Source of the DNA: Mycolicibacter sinensis
GTDB taxonomy: Bacteria; Actinomycetota; Actinomycetes; Mycobacteriales; Mycobacteriaceae
Direction: 5' to 3'
Assembly: GCF_001667945.1 (NCBI RefSeq)
Contig: NZ_LZJK01000039.1
Coordinates: 1-64,000, forward strand
DNA length: 64,000 bases
The notes below the pieces were generated by a model. That model was not told the origin of the DNA. It worked only from the letters and a program-made list of their open reading frames with translations, and searched no databases. Of the stretch, positions 1-9,155 are shown one piece after another. The number at the start of each line of letters is the position of its first letter. Within the stretch, counting starts at the first letter, position 1. The position numbers and the translations under genes are program-made.

Positions 1-491
1 GGGACGACGCGACCGAGGGCTTCGCTCCGGTCTTTCAGACGATCGGTGTCCCGCCGCTGCTCAACATCGGCGGCGGTACTGCCACCCTGCCCGGCACCTC
101 TGTCCTGCTAACACTGGCCGAGCAGGACTTCCACGTCTACGACGGGACCGCCGCCGATGCCGAGCAACTCGGCAGTGTGCACACCCAGGAGACCGTGACG
201 CAGCTGCTGGGCCTGACCAACACCGCGTTCACCGTCGACGCTGTCACCGCCGCCGCCGGCGTGGACACCGCGGATCTCCCCGCGATCGGCTCGGTGTACG
301 ACGTGTTCAATCTCGGCGGCGGTTTCGCCAACGTCTACACCGCAATCCCCGGCCTAGACGGTGCCGAGGGCACCGTTACCGACATCCTCGTGACACCGTT
401 GGGGAACGTGGACCTCAGTGCACTGTTCGGCGGCTTCGACGCCTCCTCGCTGATGGACCCGGGGGACGCGTTCCTCGGCCTGGATCTCTAG
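1..491 (+). CDS. C-terminal part of an unrecognised protein (5' end outside the window)
   Basis: The frame is open from the left edge (first complete codon at base 3) to the TAG at 489-491, giving about 162 residues without the start. The segment is acidic and rich in Gly, Ala, Thr, Leu and Val, with phrases such as FNLGGGFANVYT and DLSALFGGFDASSL, and it lacks Cys and Lys. No catalytic motif is visible. The composition suggests an extracytoplasmic mycobacterial protein, but that is inference. A strong hairpin follows at 510-537, so this is the last gene of its transcript. Confidence 0.6.
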   Translation, partial: DDATEGFAPVFQTIGVPPLLNIGGGTATLPGTSVLLTLAEQDFHVYDGTAADAEQLGSVHTQETVTQLLGLTNTAFTVDAVTAAAGVDTADLPAIGSVYDVFNLGGGFANVYTAIPGLDGAEGTVTDILVTPLGNVDLSALFGGFDASSLMDPGDAFLGLDL

Positions 492-509
492 GCGGCCCAG
501 TCAGACACG

Positions 510-537
510 GCCCAGGCGGTGCAGCGACCGCCTGGGC
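510..537 (+). terminator. Hairpin terminator after the first gene
   Basis: Perfect 11-bp arms (GCCCAGGCGGT / ACCGCCTGGGC) surround a 6-base loop, 18 bases after the TAG at 491. There is no T-run, as is common for mycobacterial hairpins. Confidence 0.55.
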
Positions 538-672
538 GCGTGTGGTCTTCATTGCCGCCCAGGCGGGCACATCGACGTCGCATTCTGTGGGAACTGCGGC
601 ACATCCGCCATGACTGGATCGCCGGCTGGGTGACCAGAATCGGATCGAAGCGTGTTGTTGAGAGGAGACCAG

Positions 673-1395
673 ATGCCCGCGAACAGGCCGGATCGACGAG
701 TGTTGATCACCGGCGCGTCCAAGGGAATCGGGCGGGCGGTCGCGGACCGCCTTGCCGCCCGTGGGGTTCAACCGATCGGCATCGCCCGCACCGCCCCGGA
801 GAACTTCCCGGGGCCGTTCTATCCGGTGGACCTGGCCGACCGCGCGGCCACTGCGACGACCCTGGCGGCCATCGTCGCCGACGGCCCCGTCGATGCGGTG
901 GTCAACAACGTGGGGTTCGCGCACTTCGGCCGGATCGGGTCGGTCGATCTGGACCATCTGCTCGACACCTACGACCTCAACGTGCGCACCGCCGTTCAGG
1001 TCGTGCAGGCCGTCTTGCCGGGGATGCGTGCCGCTGGATGGGGGCGCATCGTCAACGTCACCAGCTTGACCACCTTGGGCACCCCGGAGCGCACACCGTA
1101 CGCGTCAGCGAAGGCTGCGCTGGAAACCTGCACCCGGATCTGGGCAGCTGAACTCGCCGAGACGGGTATCACCGTCAACGCGGTAGCGCCCGGGCCTACC
1201 GAGACCGAGATGTACCGGGAGCGCAGCCCGATCGGGTCAGAACGGGAAAGACTTTTCCTGCAGAGCATTCCGATGCACCGCGTCGGCACGCCGCCGGAGA
1301 TCGCCCATGCGATCTGCTTTCTGCTGGACGAGGACGCCGGCTACATCACCGGCCAGATTGTCCGGGTGGACGGCGGCGGAAGCCTCGCCGGGTAA
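673..1395 (+). CDS. Short-chain dehydrogenase/reductase (FabG-like)
   Basis: A 240-residue classical SDR that reduces or oxidises a carbonyl or alcohol with NAD(P). The cofactor motif TGASKGIG lies at about residues 13-20, the structural Asn motif is VNNVG, the catalytic Ser is in NVTSL, and the Tyr/Lys pair is YASAK; the C-terminal GQIVRVDGGG is typical of FabG-type enzymes. The frame also opens at 652, but the ATG at 673 follows a GAGAGGAG ribosome site, so I place the start there. The HD-domain gene follows after 33 bases and may be cotranscribed. The substrate cannot be told from sequence. Confidence 0.88.
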   Translation: MPANRPDRRVLITGASKGIGRAVADRLAARGVQPIGIARTAPENFPGPFYPVDLADRAATATTLAAIVADGPVDAVVNNVGFAHFGRIGSVDLDHLLDTYDLNVRTAVQVVQAVLPGMRAAGWGRIVNVTSLTTLGTPERTPYASAKAALETCTRIWAAELAETGITVNAVAPGPTETEMYRERSPIGSERERLFLQSIPMHRVGTPPEIAHAICFLLDEDAGYITGQIVRVDGGGSLAG

Positions 1396-1428
1396 ACAAC
1401 AGTCGCCGAATCGAAAGGAGCCGGACCA

Positions 1429-2076
1429 ATGACCGCAGTACTGGAAACCATCGCCGGGATCGCGATCCCCGACACCCCGCTGGTGCGGGAGGTCACCGAC
1501 TACATCCGCGACGCCGAGAACGATCTGCTGTTTCACCACTCTCGTAGGGTGTTCTTCTTCGGTGCGCTACAAGGCCTCCGACGAGGATTGACCCCCGATC
1601 TGGAACTGCTCTACGTCGGGGCGATGTTTCACGATCTGGGCCTGACCGAGCGCTACCGCGCCTCCGCCCTGCGCTTCGAGGTCGACGGCGCCAACGCCGC
1701 CCGCGACTTCCTGCTGGAGCGCGGCGCCGACGAAGCCGATGCCCGCAAGGTCTGGTTGGCCATCGCGTTGCACACCACCCCGGGCGTCCCGGAGTTCCTC
1801 GATCCGGAGATCGCCCTGGTCACCGCCGGGGTGGAGACCGATGTGCTCGGCATCGGCCGCGACGACCTGTCGTCAGACCTGCGTGACGCGGTGACCGCCG
1901 CGCATCCGCGTCCCGACTTCAAACGCCGCATCCTGCACGCGTTCACCGACGGCTTCCGACACCGCCCGGACAGCACGTTCGGCACGGTCAACGCCGATGT
2001 GCTCGCACACTACGACCCGACCTTCGTCCGGGGCGATTTCGTCGAGACCATCCTGAGCAACAGCTGGCCCGAGTAA
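1429..2076 (+). CDS. HD-domain protein, cyanamide hydratase-like
   Basis: A 215-residue protein with the metal-binding HD-domain pattern: His36/37 in FHHSRR, the His68-Asp69 doublet in MFHDLGL and a further His115 in ALHTTPG. The spacing and the FHHSRR..FFFGALQG opening resemble the cyanamide-hydratase-like HD branch rather than (p)ppGpp or dGTP hydrolases. A clear AAAGGAG ribosome site precedes the ATG. It follows the SDR gene closely and ends against the convergent isocitrate lyase gene. The substrate is unknown; many relatives act on small nitriles or nucleobase-like molecules. Confidence 0.8.
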   Translation: MTAVLETIAGIAIPDTPLVREVTDYIRDAENDLLFHHSRRVFFFGALQGLRRGLTPDLELLYVGAMFHDLGLTERYRASALRFEVDGANAARDFLLERGADEADARKVWLAIALHTTPGVPEFLDPEIALVTAGVETDVLGIGRDDLSSDLRDAVTAAHPRPDFKRRILHAFTDGFRHRPDSTFGTVNADVLAHYDPTFVRGDFVETILSNSWPE

Positions 2077-2086
2077 CCGGCTCGGG
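2068..2086. terminator. Small hairpin between convergent genes
   Basis: Arms CCCGAG / CTCGGG with a 7-base loop span the stop of the HD-domain gene and lie just before the stop of the opposing aceA gene. It could stop transcription in both directions. The stem is short. Confidence 0.35.
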
Positions 2087-2097
2087 GGCGGATGCGT

Positions 2098-4395
2098 TCA
2101 GTCCTCCTTGCGGATCAGCTTGCCCAGCGCCACCCGGTCGGAGGCCAGCAGTTCGTCGATGCGCGGCTGGTTCACGTCGGCGACGATAATCTCACCGACC
2201 TCCTGGTGGACGCTGCTGAAGATGCCGTGCGCCTTCATCTTCTCGGTCTGGTACAAGTTGTCCTGGGTGGGCGTGACATAGTGCACCGCAGCGGCTTTGA
2301 ACCGGTTGACCAGCCACAGGTGGATCAGCGTCATCAACCGCTTCTGGCGGAACTTCTCGGCGAACGTGTTCTGGTCGCGCACCGTCAGGATGCTCCGGCC
2401 GTGCCGGTCCTTGATCGGGTCGACGATCACATTGGCAAGCTTCTCCTCGTCGTCGCCGTAGATACCGAGTTCGAGGACGTCGGATCCGGGACGGGTCGGG
2501 CGCAGCTGCACGCGTAGCTTGTCGGTGAGCTGATAGTGCTCAGCCCACAACGCCAGCCATTCCTCCAGCAGCTTCTTGGGTACCTCGGTCTGCACCAGGT
2601 GCTGATGCTGGGTGGAACCGGCGCCCATCGCCTTGGTGGTGGCGGTGCGCCCGGACGAGGCGGCCAGCGCGGCGTCGCTGCGTGGTCCGCCGACCAGGGT
2701 CTGCGGGGTGCGGTAGGGCGACTCGACCAACCGCATCTTGCGCTGCAGCCGGGCCAGCGCCAGCATGCCGTCCTGCAGCAGGGTGGCCGCAAATTCCTCG
2801 GAGGCCACGCCGTCGACCTGGTGCCCGCCGTAGGTGATGAAGTTGAAGACGAACCCCATCTTGCCGAGCTCGGCCGGGAAGGCCCGCATCTGTTCGTCAG
2901 TCATGCCGGTGGTGTCCCAGTTGAACGACGGCGACAGGTTGTACGCCAGCATCTGGTCGGGGTACACCGCGTGGATCGCCTCGGCGAACTGGCGGGCATC
3001 GTCAAGGTCTGCGGTCTTGGTCTCCATCCACAGCAGGTCGGCGAACGGTGCCGCGGCCAGCGATTTGGCGATCGCATAGGGGATACCGCCGCGCACCTGG
3101 TAGTAGCCTTCCGGTGTCTTGGCCCGCTCGCAGTCCCAGCCCGGGTCGGCGTTGAGCTCGGCGGCCTTCTCTCGGGCGGTGTAAAACGGGGCCCGCTCGG
3201 CGAATTCACGCCACTGCGCGGCGGTCATGTCGCGGGGCTCGCCTTCACCCTCGGCGAACTCGAGCATCTCGGCGACGGCTTCGCCGTACGTCATCAACCC
3301 GGCGTCGTTCTGCCAGGCCTCGACGAACTTCGATTCGATCTCGTCGTAGAGTCCATCGACCGACTGCGCCCCGTTGCCGCGCCAGCTCTCGGCTGCCTTG
3401 GTGACCAGTGCGGTGATGCCGTTGCGTTCCAGCCAGGCGTCGGCGGCGGCGTACTCGCCTTCGGGCAGGTCATAGAGCAGGTGACCATTGATCTCGGTGA
3501 TCCCGGAGTTGTACAGCTGCCGGGTCATTGCCAGGAAACACGCCTTGTAGGACGGGATCTTCAAGTTGGTGGTGCCCAGGATGAACGGCTGGTCGCGTTC
3601 GTCGGCGCGACTGTCGATCAAGTTGGCCGCCTCGGCGTCGGTGCGTGCCACGATGATGCCGGGCACGCCCATGATGTCCAGCTGGAACCGGGCGGTGTTC
3701 AGGCGTTTGATCTGCTCGTCGGACGGCACCAGCACCTTGCCGCCCTGATGTCCGCACTTCTTGGTTCCGGGCCGCTGATCTTCGATGTGGTAGCCCGGAA
3801 CCCCGGCCTCCACGAATCGCCGGATCAGGTTGCGCACGTGTGGATCACCGCCGTGGCCGGTGTCGGCGTCGGCGATGATGAACGGCCGGTAGTCCACGGC
3901 CGGGGTGGCGGCGCGCTGCTCCTCGGTCATCTGCAATCGCAGGTAGTGCTGATTGCGGTCGGCGGTGAGCAGGGCACGCACCAGCCCGGCGGCCTCCTCG
4001 GGCACCTGACTGAGCGGGTAACTGGCCAGATCGGGGCCCGGGTCTTCGGTGATGGAGCCCTTGGCTGAAGTCGCCCAGCCGCCCAGATAGATGCCCTCGA
4101 TCCCCACCCGCTTCATCACCACCGCCTGGCCGGGCGAATAGGGGCCGAAGGAGGTGATGCTCTTCTTCGCGGCGAACAGCTCGCGCAGTCGCGTGTAGAA
4201 CGCGGTCGCCGCCTCGCGCGCCACGATGTAGTCGGACGGGATGGTGCCGCGCTGCTCGACGACCTGGCGGGCGGAGTACAGCCGGGTGATTCCTTCGAAA
4301 CGCGGACTGTCGAAGTATTGCTGTGTCGCGACGACGTCGGCCTCGACGTCTGGTTGGGCCGGTGCGCTCGTCGCTTTCGTCTCGATGGTCGTCAT
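2098..4395 (-). CDS. aceA: Isocitrate lyase 2, long form (ICL2)
   Basis: A 765-residue glyoxylate-shunt enzyme that splits isocitrate into glyoxylate and succinate and, in this superfamily, often also 2-methylisocitrate from propionyl-CoA breakdown. The catalytic loop KKCGH is at residues 212-216 with Cys214 as nucleophile, preceded by the Mg-site run [11 protein letters not shown]. The length fits the long ICL2 form, which carries a C-terminal domain absent from the roughly 430-residue ICL1. The gene is intact, whereas in M. tuberculosis H37Rv it is split into aceAa and aceAb. The frame runs back to 4524, but the ATG at 4395 has an AGGAG site about ten bases upstream and matches the family N-terminus. 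Confidence 0.95.
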   Translation of the reverse strand: MTTIETKATSAPAQPDVEADVVATQQYFDSPRFEGITRLYSARQVVEQRGTIPSDYIVAREAATAFYTRLRELFAAKKSITSFGPYSPGQAVVMKRVGIEGIYLGGWATSAKGSITEDPGPDLASYPLSQVPEEAAGLVRALLTADRNQHYLRLQMTEEQRAATPAVDYRPFIIADADTGHGGDPHVRNLIRRFVEAGVPGYHIEDQRPGTKKCGHQGGKVLVPSDEQIKRLNTARFQLDIMGVPGIIVARTDAEAANLIDSRADERDQPFILGTTNLKIPSYKACFLAMTRQLYNSGITEINGHLLYDLPEGEYAAADAWLERNGITALVTKAAESWRGNGAQSVDGLYDEIESKFVEAWQNDAGLMTYGEAVAEMLEFAEGEGEPRDMTAAQWREFAERAPFYTAREKAAELNADPGWDCERAKTPEGYYQVRGGIPYAIAKSLAAAPFADLLWMETKTADLDDARQFAEAIHAVYPDQMLAYNLSPSFNWDTTGMTDEQMRAFPAELGKMGFVFNFITYGGHQVDGVASEEFAATLLQDGMLALARLQRKMRLVESPYRTPQTLVGGPRSDAALAASSGRTATTKAMGAGSTQHQHLVQTEVPKKLLEEWLALWAEHYQLTDKLRVQLRPTRPGSDVLELGIYGDDEEKLANVIVDPIKDRHGRSILTVRDQNTFAEKFRQKRLMTLIHLWLVNRFKAAAVHYVTPTQDNLYQTEKMKAHGIFSSVHQEVGEIIVADVNQPRIDELLASDRVALGKLIRKED

Positions 4396-4579
4396 GGGAA
4401 TCGGCTCCTGTTCGCCCGGTTGCTGCGGCGGGTTCGCGCGTGTTACTCCCAAGTATTGTGCCGCCGCTCGCTGAGCGATTGCGCAGTTTTGGCATACATC
4501 TTCCGCACGCTGCCGGCGTTGCAACGGAAGTTGGCTGAAGCCGGGGGATTCGGCGGTTTTCGGACTATGGTGAGGAGTT

Positions 4580-4960
4580 ATGACGGGCCGGTCAGACCGT
4601 TGGGATACGCCCTGGGGTCAGCCGCCGCAGCACATTGCTTCGGTGGACCACCCGGTCGGTCGCTGGAGCGCGCGGCGGATGAGCCGGCGCTTCGCCGGCG
4701 TCGGCGTCCAGATCCCGGCTGCCCGGCTGCGTGAGGTGACGGCCGGCGCACCGCTGGCCTCCGCGGAGTCGATCGACTACATGTTCGCCCTCGCCGCGAC
4801 CGCCATGCAACGCGAGCAGCGGCTGGCACGCTCCCAGCGCACCCGGCGCCGCCTGGTCCACGCCCTGATCGTGGCCGGGCTGATGCTCGCCGCGCTGAAC
4901 CTGCTGATCTGCATGGGTTACGTCTTCATCAGCCTGGCGCTGCACGAACCGGTGATGTGA
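4580..4960 (+). CDS. Conserved hypothetical membrane protein
   Basis: A 126-residue protein, not assigned to a named family. The first 95 residues are polar and basic; one strong membrane segment lies at about 96-118 ([22 protein letters not shown] and following), with a short tail. The run RSQRTRRRL just before the segment predicts a cytoplasmic N-terminus. It is divergent from aceA across 184 bases and points at the mmpS-mmpL operon. GC-rich third positions support coding. The function is unknown. Confidence 0.6.
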   Translation: MTGRSDRWDTPWGQPPQHIASVDHPVGRWSARRMSRRFAGVGVQIPAARLREVTAGAPLASAESIDYMFALAATAMQREQRLARSQRTRRRLVHALIVAGLMLAALNLLICMGYVFISLALHEPVM

Positions 4961-5048
4961 GCCCCCGCCGGCGGAGCTGCGCCGGCTTTCGGGCCCGACG
5001 CGAGCTTCGGCCGGGCCTCGATGCGCAGACCCCTCACCCGAGTGCGGT

Positions 5049-5087
5049 ACGGTAACGACCGTCGCAATGACGGAACTCGGGTTCCGT
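5049..5087. promoter_or_regulatory. Two adjacent inverted repeats upstream of mmpS, probable TetR operators
   Basis: Two palindromes with the same ACGG half-site and a 4-base spacer lie side by side: ACGGT-AACG-ACCGT at 5049-5062 and ACGGAAC-TCGG-GTTCCGT at 5070-5087. They are 86-124 bases upstream of the mmpS start at 5173. The TetR-family gene at the end of the operon (8483-9145) is the obvious candidate to bind them. The second repeat overlaps the earliest in-frame GTG (5086), which argues against that codon as the start. Confidence 0.5.
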
Positions 5088-5172
5088 GTCGATGGGCGAG
5101 CCCATCATCTCGGCTGAATCGGACCGTCCGGCGTCGGACCGAACAAGACAAGAGGGGGAGGTGCGCACCGGC

Positions 5173-5604
5173 GTGTATCGAGTGTTGCAGCGGTTCTGGA
5201 TTCCGCTACTGCTTGTGGTGGTCGTGGCACTGGGCGGCTATGCGATCAGCCGGATCCGCGGGTCCCTGGGCTACCACGGCCCAAATTTGGCGGAAGGTTC
5301 GGCGATCACCGAGAACTTCAATCCGAAGCACATCACCTACGAGGTCACCGGCACGGGAGGGACGGTCAACCTGAACTACCTCGACGAGAACGGTCAACCC
5401 AATCTCGTCGAAAACGCCCCGCTGCCTTGGTCGTTCACGATCGTGACGACGCTTCCGTCAATGTCGGCCAATATCATGGCGCAAGGCGACCGCAACGTCA
5501 GCGGCCTTCGGTGCCGGGTGACGGTCGATGACAAGGTGCGCGATGACCGGGCGAGCAACGACACCGTCAAACCGTTCATCTACTGCTTGGTGAAATCCGT
5601 ATGA
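5173..5604 (+). CDS. MmpS-family membrane accessory protein
   Basis: MmpS partner of the MmpL transporter encoded next, 143 residues. A cytoplasmic stub and one membrane helix (FWIPLLLVVVVALGGYAI) lead into a periplasmic beta domain ending ..FIYCLVKSV, typical of MmpS4/MmpS5. The frame opens at 5086, but the GTG at 5173 aligns with the start of MmpS5 as I know it (xxxxLxRxWIPLL) and sits 10 bases after AGGGGGAGG; GTG at 5161 would fall inside that site. The stop overlaps the mmpL start by four bases (ATGA), so the two are translationally coupled. MmpS proteins assist RND-type export of lipids or siderophores. Confidence 0.88.
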   Translation: MYRVLQRFWIPLLLVVVVALGGYAISRIRGSLGYHGPNLAEGSAITENFNPKHITYEVTGTGGTVNLNYLDENGQPNLVENAPLPWSFTIVTTLPSMSANIMAQGDRNVSGLRCRVTVDDKVRDDRASNDTVKPFIYCLVKSV

Positions 5605-8486
5605 GCGCCCTTCGCACTAATTCGCATCGCCCGTTTCTCGGCCGGATGGTTCGGGTCTTCTCGCTGCCGATCATCTTGTTCTGGGTGTTCGTCGCGGTCG
5701 TCCTGGGCACCGTGGTCCCCTCACTGGGCGAGGTCGCGGCGACCCGCTCGGTGCCGATCAGTCCGCTGAACGCGCCGTCGTATCAAGCGATGCTCAATAT
5801 CGGCAAGGTGTTTCAGCAGTACGATTCGGACTCCACCGCGATGGTCGTGCTGGAAGGCGAGGACAAACTCGGCGACGCCGCGCACAAGTTCTACGATGAG
5901 ATCATCGCCAAACTCGAGGCCGACCACGAGCACGTCCAGAACGTGCAGGATTTCTGGAGTGACCCGCTGACCGCGGCCGGTTCGCAGAGCGTGGACGGCA
6001 AGTCGGCCTACGTGCAGATTTTTCTCAACGGCTCGCAGGGCACCACCGAAAGCCACGAGTCGGTGGCGGCGGTGCGTGACATCGTTGCTTCGGTGACCCC
6101 GCCGCCGGGTATCACGGCGCACGTCGCGGGCAATACGGTGCTCAATGCCGACACCAGTGTGGCCGGCCATCAAAGCCTGGCGACGATGGAGCTGGTGTCG
6201 GTCGCCATCATCATCGCGATGCTGCTGGCCATCTACCGCTCGGTGGTGACGATGCTGGTGTCGATGGTGGTCATCGGCCTGGGCCTGTTTGCCGCCATGG
6301 GCGTTACGGCCGTAGCCGGCAACATGAACATCGTTGGTTTGACCCCGTATGCGGTGAGCATGGTGACCATGCTGTCCCTGGCCGCGATCACGGATTACTT
6401 GATCTTCCTCCTCGGCCGATATCACGAAGAGAGGTCGAAAGGCCTCGATGCTGAAGAGGCGTTCTACGTTTCCTACAGCGGTGTCTCGCACGTCATCCTG
6501 GGTTCCGGGTTGACCATCGTCGGCGCCTTGATGTGCCTCAGCATGACAACGCTGCCCTACTTCCAGACCATGGGCCCACCCTGCGCGATCGCGGTTTTGG
6601 TCATCATCGTCGCGGCACTGACACTGGCCCCCGCGGTACTGGTCGTTGCGTCGAAGTTCGGACTGCTCGACCCCAGGAAGAAGCTCTCGACGCGGAACTG
6701 GCGCAAGGTCGGAACCGCCACGGTGCGCTGGCCCGTTCCCATCATCTTGGTGACCAGCGCGGTCGCCGTTATCGGTTTCGTCAGCCTGCTGACCTATGTG
6801 CCGCAGTACAACGATCAGAAATTCACCCCGCCCGACATGCCCGCCAACCGGGCCATGGATGTCGCGGACCGCCACTTCTCGCAGGCCCGGATGAACCCCG
6901 AACTGTTGATGCTCGAGGCCGATCACGACCTGCGCACGCCCGCGGACATGCTCGTGATCGACAAGGTTGCCAAGAACGTCTTCCGCATGCGCGGCATCGA
7001 TCGGGTACAGACGATCACCCGGCCGCTGGGCGCACCGATCGAGCACAGCTCCATCCCATTCCTGCTCGGCGCGCAGAATGCCGGCACCCTGCAGGCCGCG
7101 AAGTTCAACAACGACAACGCGGCACAGATGCTCGAGCAGGCCGACGAGATGTCCAAGACCGTCGCCAACATGGAACGCATGTACACGATCATGAAGGAGA
7201 TGACCCAAACCACACATAGCATGGTCGGCAGGACGCAGGAGATGGCGGAGACCACGAACGAATTGCGTGATCATATCGCCGATTTCGACGATTTCTTCCG
7301 CCCGCTGCGCAACTACTTCTACTGGGAACCGCACTGCTACGACATCCCGATTTGCCAGGCGCTGCGGTCGATTTTCGACACCATCGACGGGATCGATCAA
7401 CTCGCCGCGCAGATTGATGGCCTGCTCGTCGACCTGGACCACCTGGATGAGCTGATGCCGCAGCTGTTGCCGGTGCTGCAGCAGACCATCGACTCGATGA
7501 AGACGATGCGGGACTTCATGATCGCGACCCACAGCACCATGGCCGGCACCCAGGCCCAGCAGCAGGAACTGGCCAAGGGCGCCACCGAGATCGGCCTGTA
7601 CTTCGACCAGGCCAAGAACGACGATTTCTTCTATCTGCCGCCGGATGTGTTCGACAATCCGGACTTCCAGCGCGGGATCAAGATGTTCATGTCGCCGGAC
7701 CACAAGGCGGTCCGGATGATCATCACCCACCAGGGCGACCCGGCGTCGGTACAGGGCATCGCACATGTGCGGGACCTCAAAGACGTCGTCGCGGACGCCC
7801 TCAAGGGCACCCCGCTGGCCACCGCGAAGGTTTCGCTCGCCGGTACCGCGTCGCTGTACTCCGATATGCAGGACGGCGTCGCCATCGACTTGATGATCGC
7901 TCTTATCGCATCGATGATCCTGATCTTCTCGATCATGCTGATCATCACCCGCAGCATGGTGGCCGCCGTGGTAATCGTGGGAACCGTCGCCGCATCGTTG
8001 GGTATCGCGTGTGGCTTGTCGGTCCTGTTCTGGCAGGACATCCTGGGCCTGGGGGTGCAGTGGATCGTGCTCCCGCTGTCGATGGTGATTCTGCTGGCGG
8101 TGGGTTCGGACTACAACCTCCTGCTGGTCTCGCGCCTCAAAGAAGAGATCCCCGCCGGGCTCAATACCGGCATCATCCGTGGTGTCGGTGCCACCGGACG
8201 CGTCGTCACCGCCGCCGGGTTGGTGTTCGCCTTCACCATGATGGCCATGCTGGTCAGTGATCTGCGGGTGGTCGGCCAACTGGGCATGACGATCGGTATC
8301 GGCCTGATCATCGACACGTTGATGGTGCGGGCGTTCATGACCCCATCGATCGCTGCTGTGCTGGGCCGCTGGTTCTGGTGGCCGCTCAACACCTTTAAGA
8401 TCACCGGGCGGAGCGGTCGTGGACCCGAACCAAAACCGGCGGGCGGCGGAGAAGACACCGCGCCCATTCCGATACCTACCGCATGA
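5601..8486 (+). CDS. MmpL-family RND lipid transporter
   Basis: A 961-residue inner-membrane RND protein of the MmpL4/MmpL5 type. It has two repeated halves, each with a helix bundle and a large periplasmic domain. The proton-relay Asp-Tyr pairs are visible in TDYLIFLLGRYHEE (first half) and [12 protein letters not shown] (second half). A long helical hairpin, residues about 500-680 and rich in Met, Gln and Glu, marks cluster I MmpLs that pair with MmpS. It is coupled to mmpS upstream and overlaps the tetR start downstream by four bases. The cargo is probably a cell-envelope lipid made with the neighbouring FAAL, but that is inference. Confidence 0.92.
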   Translation: MSALRTNSHRPFLGRMVRVFSLPIILFWVFVAVVLGTVVPSLGEVAATRSVPISPLNAPSYQAMLNIGKVFQQYDSDSTAMVVLEGEDKLGDAAHKFYDEIIAKLEADHEHVQNVQDFWSDPLTAAGSQSVDGKSAYVQIFLNGSQGTTESHESVAAVRDIVASVTPPPGITAHVAGNTVLNADTSVAGHQSLATMELVSVAIIIAMLLAIYRSVVTMLVSMVVIGLGLFAAMGVTAVAGNMNIVGLTPYAVSMVTMLSLAAITDYLIFLLGRYHEERSKGLDAEEAFYVSYSGVSHVILGSGLTIVGALMCLSMTTLPYFQTMGPPCAIAVLVIIVAALTLAPAVLVVASKFGLLDPRKKLSTRNWRKVGTATVRWPVPIILVTSAVAVIGFVSLLTYVPQYNDQKFTPPDMPANRAMDVADRHFSQARMNPELLMLEADHDLRTPADMLVIDKVAKNVFRMRGIDRVQTITRPLGAPIEHSSIPFLLGAQNAGTLQAAKFNNDNAAQMLEQADEMSKTVANMERMYTIMKEMTQTTHSMVGRTQEMAETTNELRDHIADFDDFFRPLRNYFYWEPHCYDIPICQALRSIFDTIDGIDQLAAQIDGLLVDLDHLDELMPQLLPVLQQTIDSMKTMRDFMIATHSTMAGTQAQQQELAKGATEIGLYFDQAKNDDFFYLPPDVFDNPDFQRGIKMFMSPDHKAVRMIITHQGDPASVQGIAHVRDLKDVVADALKGTPLATAKVSLAGTASLYSDMQDGVAIDLMIALIASMILIFSIMLIITRSMVAAVVIVGTVAASLGIACGLSVLFWQDILGLGVQWIVLPLSMVILLAVGSDYNLLLVSRLKEEIPAGLNTGIIRGVGATGRVVTAAGLVFAFTMMAMLVSDLRVVGQLGMTIGIGLIIDTLMVRAFMTPSIAAVLGRWFWWPLNTFKITGRSGRGPEPKPAGGGEDTAPIPIPTA

Positions 8487-9145
8487 AGATCATGGAAACG
8501 GACGCGAGATCACAACTGCGCCAACGCACCGACGGTCGGCTCGATCGCTCGCGTGATTCGGCGATCCTCGACGCGGCGCTGGCCGCGTTGACCGAGCACG
8601 GTTACAACGGCACGAATATGAACGATGTCGCCACCCGAGCCGGCGTCGGCAAGGCCGCGATATACCGTCGCTGGTCGTCGAAGGCTGCGTTGATCACCGA
8701 TGCGCTGGTGTACTGGCGGCCGGACCTGACCGACCATGATGCCCCCGACACCGGCAGCCTGGCCGGGGACTTCGACGCGCTCGTGGAGCGTGCGGCACGC
8801 AACGAGAGCGAGCGGATCCCCAATGATCTGGTGTTGCGCGTGGCGATGGAGGCGATGCACGATCCTGCGCTCAGCGCAGCACTCGACGACCTGCTATTGC
8901 TGAGGGGCCGCCGCGTGGTGACGGCCATTTTGCAACGGGCAACGGCGCGCGGTGAGCTCGCACCCGGCCGGGACTGGTCGCTGATCGCTGACGCCTTGAC
9001 GGGGATGGGGCTGATGCGCGCGATCAACGGTCAGCGCGTCGACGCGAAGTTCGTCCGCAGCGTCATCGACACGCTGATCCTGCCTGCGGTCTGCGCGGCC
9101 AACGCGCGGCCTGGGAAGGACAAGCCATGCGCAGCGGGCCCCTAG
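8483..9145 (+). CDS. TetR-family transcriptional regulator
   Basis: A 220-residue regulator. The N-terminal helix-turn-helix reads DVATRAGVGKAAIYRRWSSKAALI at about residues 48-71, followed by a divergent all-helical ligand domain. Its ATG overlaps the mmpL stop (ATGA), so it belongs to the mmpS-mmpL operon, and it probably represses the operon through the paired repeats at 5049-5087. The ligand is unknown; for an exporter it is likely the cargo or a related lipid. The FAAL gene begins 10 bases after its stop. Confidence 0.88.
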   Translation: MKIMETDARSQLRQRTDGRLDRSRDSAILDAALAALTEHGYNGTNMNDVATRAGVGKAAIYRRWSSKAALITDALVYWRPDLTDHDAPDTGSLAGDFDALVERAARNESERIPNDLVLRVAMEAMHDPALSAALDDLLLLRGRRVVTAILQRATARGELAPGRDWSLIADALTGMGLMRAINGQRVDAKFVRSVIDTLILPAVCAANARPGKDKPCAAGP

Positions 9146-9155
9146 ACTGCGGGAC

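Noticed and set aside
2536-4068. 510-residue open frame antisense to isocitrate lyase
   Set aside because: Shadow of a strongly conserved gene, with no motif or ribosome site.
4440-4500. RamB-like box upstream of isocitrate lyase
   Set aside because: The best match to the TTTGCAAACTTT-type motif agrees at only about 8 of 12 positions, too weak to report.
5721-8279. 852-residue open frame antisense to mmpL
   Set aside because: It is the mirror of a GC-rich gene: His/Asp/Gly/Arg-rich with no domain, and the plus-strand MmpL is unmistakable.
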